From: Methylobacterium aerolatum
Lineage (GTDB): Bacteria > Pseudomonadota > Alphaproteobacteria > Rhizobiales > Beijerinckiaceae
Reading direction: 5' to 3'
Assembly (NCBI RefSeq): GCF_022179085.1
Contig: NZ_BPQE01000034.1
Span: forward strand, 1 to 64,000
DNA: 64,000 nt
Shown here: positions 60,896 through 64,000 of the stretch, one piece after another
Numbering within the stretch: the stretch's first letter is position 1
Layout: each line of letters opens with the position of its first letter
Program-made: the position numbers and the translations under genes
Notes under the pieces: model-generated
What the model saw: the letters and a program-made list of their open reading frames with translations, nothing else
Databases searched by the model: none
What the model was told of the DNA's origin: nothing

Positions 60896-62485
60896 TTGAG
60901 CGGCGACGAGCGGGATGGGCAGAGGGTGGACGAGGAGGGGGCCCCCGTGGCGGCGGCATCCCCGGCTCCCGCCTGGGAATTCGTGCTGCCCGACGAGGAG
61001 GCCACCGAGGATCTCGGCCTCTTCCTGTGCGAGCTCCTGCTGCCCGGCGACCGGGTGGCCCTGGCGGGCGAACTCGGTGACGGCAAGACGACGCTCGCGC
61101 GGGCGATGATCCGCGAGCTGACCGGCGAGCCCGGCCTGGAGGTGCCGAGCCCGACCTTCACCCTCATCCAGCCCTATACCGCCCGTGACGGCCGCGCGGT
61201 CATCCACGCGGACCTCTACCGCCTGCGCGACGCGGACGAGCTGCTGGAACTCGGCTTCGACGAGATGACCGAGGGCGCCATCACCCTCGTCGAGTGGCCG
61301 GACCGGATGCCCGCCCATCCCGGCCCCGTCCTCACCGTGGGCCTGTCCCTGCGGCCTGAATTCGGTGAGGGCGCGCGCCTCGCCCGCATCGCCGGCACGG
61401 GCGGCATGGAGGCGCGGATCGACCGGGCGCGGGCCGTGCGCAAGCTCCTCGCCCGCGCCGGCTGGGACGATGCCGAGCGCATCCTGATGCAGGGGGACGC
61501 ATCCTCCCGCGCCTACGAGCGCCTGCGCAAGCCTGACGGGACCAGCGCCGTCCTGATGATCTCCCCGGCCAAGGCCGACGGTCCGCCGGTGCGCGACGGC
61601 AAGCCCTATTCGGCCATCGTCCATCTCGCCGAGAGCGTCCACGCCTTCGTCGCCCTCGACCGGGGCCTGCGGGCCCTCGGCTTCTCGGCGCCCAGGATCT
61701 ACGGCGAGGATCTCGCCGAGGGGCTGCTGATCCTGGAGGATCTCGGCAGCGATCCGGTGGTGGAGGGCGGCGCCCCCCGGCCGGAGCGCTACGCGGAGGC
61801 CGTGCGCCTGCTCGCCAAGCTCCACGCCACCGACCTGCCGGCGACGCTCCCCGTCGCGGAAGGGATCGACCACGTCATTCCCGCCTACGACCGCGAGGCC
61901 CTTCTGTTCGAGGCGGAGCTGATGCCGGACTGGTACGCCCCGGCCATCCGCGGCGTGACCCTGGACGAGGGCGCGCGGGCGGAGTTCGTCGCCCTCTGGC
62001 GGCAGGCCCTGGAGGCGGCGATCCCCGCCCGGCCGACCTGGACCCTGCGGGACTACCATTCCCCCAACCTGATCTGGCTGCCGGGCCGGGAGGGGCTGGA
62101 GCGGGTCGGCGTCATCGACTTCCAGGACGCGGTGATGGGCCATCCGGCCTACGACGTCGCCTCGCTGCTGCAGGACGCCCGGGTCGATGCCACCGCCGAC
62201 TTCGAACTGCGCCTTCTCGGCCTCTACGTCCGCGAGCGGCGGGCGCGGGATGCGAACTTCGACATGGGCGCCTTCGCCACCGCCTACGCCCTGCTGGCGG
62301 CCCAGCGGGCGACGAAGATCCTCGGCATCTTCGCCCGGCTCGACAAGCGGGACGGCAAGCCGGGCTACCTCGCCCACCTGCCGCGGATCGAGGGCTACCT
62401 GCTGCGCAACCTCGCCCACCCGGCCCTCGCCCCCCTGCGGGACTGGCACGCGAGGCATCTCCCCGGCCTCCTGCCGGAGGCCTGA
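60896..62485 (+). CDS. Fused TsaE ATPase and AmgK-like sugar kinase
   Basis: A 529-residue two-domain protein. Residues about 25-170 are TsaE, the ATPase for threonylcarbamoyl-adenosine tRNA modification: GELGDGKTTLARAMI, VPSPTFTLIQPY, HADLYRL, LVEWPDRMP. Residues about 175-529 are an aminoglycoside-phosphotransferase fold similar to AmgK, the anomeric MurNAc/GlcNAc kinase: MQGDASSRAYERL, LRDYHSPNLIWL, VIDFQDAVMGHPAYDV. I start at a TTG five bases after GGAGG; no ATG fits. The murU-like gene follows, so the second half likely serves peptidoglycan-sugar recycling. Confidence 0.92.
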   Translation: MSGDERDGQRVDEEGAPVAAASPAPAWEFVLPDEEATEDLGLFLCELLLPGDRVALAGELGDGKTTLARAMIRELTGEPGLEVPSPTFTLIQPYTARDGRAVIHADLYRLRDADELLELGFDEMTEGAITLVEWPDRMPAHPGPVLTVGLSLRPEFGEGARLARIAGTGGMEARIDRARAVRKLLARAGWDDAERILMQGDASSRAYERLRKPDGTSAVLMISPAKADGPPVRDGKPYSAIVHLAESVHAFVALDRGLRALGFSAPRIYGEDLAEGLLILEDLGSDPVVEGGAPRPERYAEAVRLLAKLHATDLPATLPVAEGIDHVIPAYDREALLFEAELMPDWYAPAIRGVTLDEGARAEFVALWRQALEAAIPARPTWTLRDYHSPNLIWLPGREGLERVGVIDFQDAVMGHPAYDVASLLQDARVDATADFELRLLGLYVRERRARDANFDMGAFATAYALLAAQRATKILGIFARLDKRDGKPGYLAHLPRIEGYLLRNLAHPALAPLRDWHARHLPGLLPEA

Positions 62486-62489
62486 GGGT

Positions 62490-62610
62490 GTCCAGGGGAC
62501 GAGTCCTCTGGTGGGTGCGGGGCAGCGCCCTGCAAGTGGCCAGGGGCTTCGCCCAAGATGCGTCCATTGGACCCCGCCAAAGGACTCGTCCTTTGGGATC
62601 CCCGATTGTC
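62490..62610. repeat. Family 4 repeat: hairpins before the murU-like gene
   Basis: CCAGGGGACGAGTCCTCTGG, GGGGCAGCGCCCTGC and CCAAAGGACTCGTCCTTTGG are consecutive palindromes related to the set at 49299. They fill nearly the whole gap between the kinase and nucleotidyltransferase genes. Confidence 0.65.
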
Positions 62611-62635
62611 TCGAACCAAACCGGACTGCTCTGCC

Positions 62636-63373
62636 ATGGGTGAGGCTTCCTCGATCACGCGTGCCTTCGTGCTGGCGGCGGGCCTCGGCACGCGGATGCG
62701 GCCGGTGACGGCGACCCTGCCGAAGCCCCTCGTGCAGGTCGCCGGCAAGGCGCTCCTCGACCACGCCCTCGACCGGGCGGCGGAGGCCGGGCTCACCGAG
62801 GCGGTGGTGAACGTCCACTGGCTCCCCGACCAGATCGAGGCGCACCTCGCCCGGCGGGGGCGGGCTCCACGCATCACCGTCTCCGACGAGCGCGAGGCGC
62901 TGCTGGAGACCGGCGGCGGCATCCGCAAGGCGCTGCCGCTCCTGGGCGAGGCGCCCTTCGTGGTGCTGAACTCCGATTCGTTCTGGTTGGAAGGCCCGGT
63001 GCCGAATCTGTCGCGCCTGATCGCCGGGTGGGACGGGGAGCGCATGGACGCGCTCCTCCTCGTCGCCCCCACCACCACCAGCCTCGGCTACGAGGGGGCG
63101 GGCGACTTCGTGATGGACCCGGACGGGCGCTTGGAGCGCCGGGGCGAGCGCCGGATCGCGCCCTTCATCTACGCGGGCGTCGCGATCCTGACGCCGGCGC
63201 TCTTCGCCGGCACGCCCGAGGGCTCCTTCTCCCTCAACCGCCTGTTCGACGAGGCCATCGCGCGCGGCCGGCTGTCCGGCATGCGGCTCGACGGGCAGTG
63301 GTTGCATGTCGGCACCCCGGAGGCCATCCGCGCCGCCGAGGAGCGGGTGCAGGCCAGCACCCAGACCCCCTGA
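62636..63373 (+). CDS. murU: MurNAc-1-phosphate uridylyltransferase-like nucleotidyltransferase
   Basis: A 245-residue sugar-1-phosphate nucleotidyltransferase. RAFVLAAGLGTRMRPVTATLPKPLVQVAGK (about 9-38) is the pyrophosphorylase signature. VVLNSDSFW (about 108-116) binds metal. DGQWLHVGTPEAI ends the fold. Next to an AmgK-like kinase it fits MurU, making UDP-MurNAc from recycled MurNAc-1-phosphate. In most relatives addB and addA follow; here an SDR gene does. Confidence 0.88.
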   Translation: MGEASSITRAFVLAAGLGTRMRPVTATLPKPLVQVAGKALLDHALDRAAEAGLTEAVVNVHWLPDQIEAHLARRGRAPRITVSDEREALLETGGGIRKALPLLGEAPFVVLNSDSFWLEGPVPNLSRLIAGWDGERMDALLLVAPTTTSLGYEGAGDFVMDPDGRLERRGERRIAPFIYAGVAILTPALFAGTPEGSFSLNRLFDEAIARGRLSGMRLDGQWLHVGTPEAIRAAEERVQASTQTP

Positions 63374-63401
63374 GACCCCTCATCGCGACGGAGATCGCAC
63401 C

Positions 63402-64000
63402 GTGCAGGACACCCACCACCGCACCGCCCTCGTGACGGGGGCCGCCCGGGGCATCGGCCTCGCTGCCGCCGAGCGCTTCCTCGAGGAGGGGTGGCAGGTC
63501 GCCCTCCTCGACATCGACGGGCCGGGCGTGGAGGCGACGGTCGCCCGCCTCGGGCGGCCGGAGGCGACGCTCGCCCTCACCGCCGACGTGTCCGATCCGG
63601 CGCAGGTCCGGGCGGCCGTCGAGCGCACGGCCACGCGCTTCGGCCGCCTCGACGCCCTGGTGAACAATGCCGGGATCGCGATCTTCAAGCCGCTGCTGGA
63701 GACGACCTTCGAGGATTGGTCGCGGGTGCTCGCGGTCAACCTCTCCGGCCCGTTCCTCTGCACCCAGGCCGCCGCGCCCCTCATGGCAGCGAACGGCGGC
63801 GGGGCCATCGTGAACATCACCTCGATCTCGGGCCTGCGCGCCTCGACGCTCCGGGTCGCCTACGGCACCAGCAAGGCCGGCCTCGCCCAGCTCACCAAGC
63901 AGCAGGCGATCGAACTCGGCGAACTTGGCATCCGCGTGAACGCCGTCGCCCCCGGCCCCGTCGACACGGCGATGGCCAAGGCGGTCCACAGCCCCGAAAT
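63402..64000 (+). CDS. SDR family oxidoreductase, truncated at the window edge
   Basis: The first 199 residues are visible. Nucleotide-binding TGAARGIG (about 13-20), NNAG (about 87-90), catalytic Ser in NITSISG and Tyr/Lys in VAYGTSKAG (about 153-161) are intact. VNAVAPGPVDTAM near the right edge is the usual segment after the catalytic helix, so about 40-60 residues remain outside. The GTG start has GGAG eight bases before it. It is an NAD(P)-dependent alcohol or ketone reductase type; substrate unknown. It lies 28 bases after murU. Confidence 0.88.
   Translation, partial: MQDTHHRTALVTGAARGIGLAAAERFLEEGWQVALLDIDGPGVEATVARLGRPEATLALTADVSDPAQVRAAVERTATRFGRLDALVNNAGIAIFKPLLETTFEDWSRVLAVNLSGPFLCTQAAAPLMAANGGGAIVNITSISGLRASTLRVAYGTSKAGLAQLTKQQAIELGELGIRVNAVAPGPVDTAMAKAVHSPE

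Noticed and set aside
63234-63989. 251-codon minus frame at the right edge
   Set aside because: It is antisense to the clear SDR gene beginning at 63402, whose catalytic motifs are intact.

Overview
The window is about 70% GC and tightly packed. Its gene content points to an alphaproteobacterium of the Hyphomicrobiales, most likely Methylobacterium or Methylorubrum. The pointers are an AddB-type recombination protein, a fused TsaE/sugar kinase, a DUF2336 protein, an alphaproteobacterial GAAC-N7-GAAC LexA box before ssb, and many dispersed GC-rich palindromic repeats. This assignment is an inference from gene content. I found no rRNA, tRNA, insertion sequence, integrase or CRISPR array, so the window reads as ordinary chromosome with small accessory patches.

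Layout. 0-1 kb: the tail of an unknown gene and a Fic toxin-antitoxin-like pair. 1-7 kb: a tartrate dehydrogenase-like enzyme, a LysR regulator, and a divergent SsuABC-like importer followed by a PuuE-like deacetylase. 7-10 kb: a nucleotidyltransferase-HEPN fusion translationally coupled to a CLC chloride channel with CBS domains. 10-19 kb: radA, alr, a glycine-rich secreted protein, then cvpA-purF-SDR-DHFR-like-GCS2 ligase. 18.7-22.4 kb: a four-gene signalling module (tandem receiver, DUF2336, HD-GYP, PilZ) with overlapping or adjacent genes. 22.4-25.4 kb: a looser accessory patch with AT-rich DNA and a glycosyltransferase-like gene. 25.5-31.9 kb: der, a TPR protein, NnrU, a flavin-type oxidase family protein, a pentad-repeat mini-protein, ssb, moaA and DUF971. 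32-38.5 kb: addB, hemF, a RecD-like helicase and a CobW GTPase. 38.8-45 kb: a complete tripartite RND efflux system. 45-49.3 kb: an orphan flagellar hook-type protein, YjbQ, an ATP-dependent DNA ligase and its partner exonuclease. 49.4-54.2 kb: a TPR methyltransferase, YoaK, an orphan ParA, a small exported protein and an M20 dipeptidase. 54.6-58.4 kb: a PaoABC-type molybdenum hydroxylase. 58.8-64 kb: an exported CMD-family protein, an EamA protein, cyanate hydratase, TsaE-AmgK, MurU and a truncated SDR gene.

At least four families of palindromic repeats lie between genes. One family has a copy inside the reading frame of the DNA ligase, where it adds a Pro/Gly-rich linker; this is the clearest genome-structural oddity. 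The least ordinary gene arrangements are the nucleotidyltransferase-HEPN/CLC-CBS pair, the four-gene cyclic-di-GMP-type module, and a small promoter bracketed by twin GTGCG-N4-CGCAC palindromes in front of an exported-protein gene.

Of the co-directional groups, the importer, efflux, Pao and TsaE-MurU clusters have obvious joint functions: uptake, export, aldehyde/purine-type oxidation, and tRNA modification plus cell-wall sugar recycling. For the other groups, shared function is only suggested by spacing.
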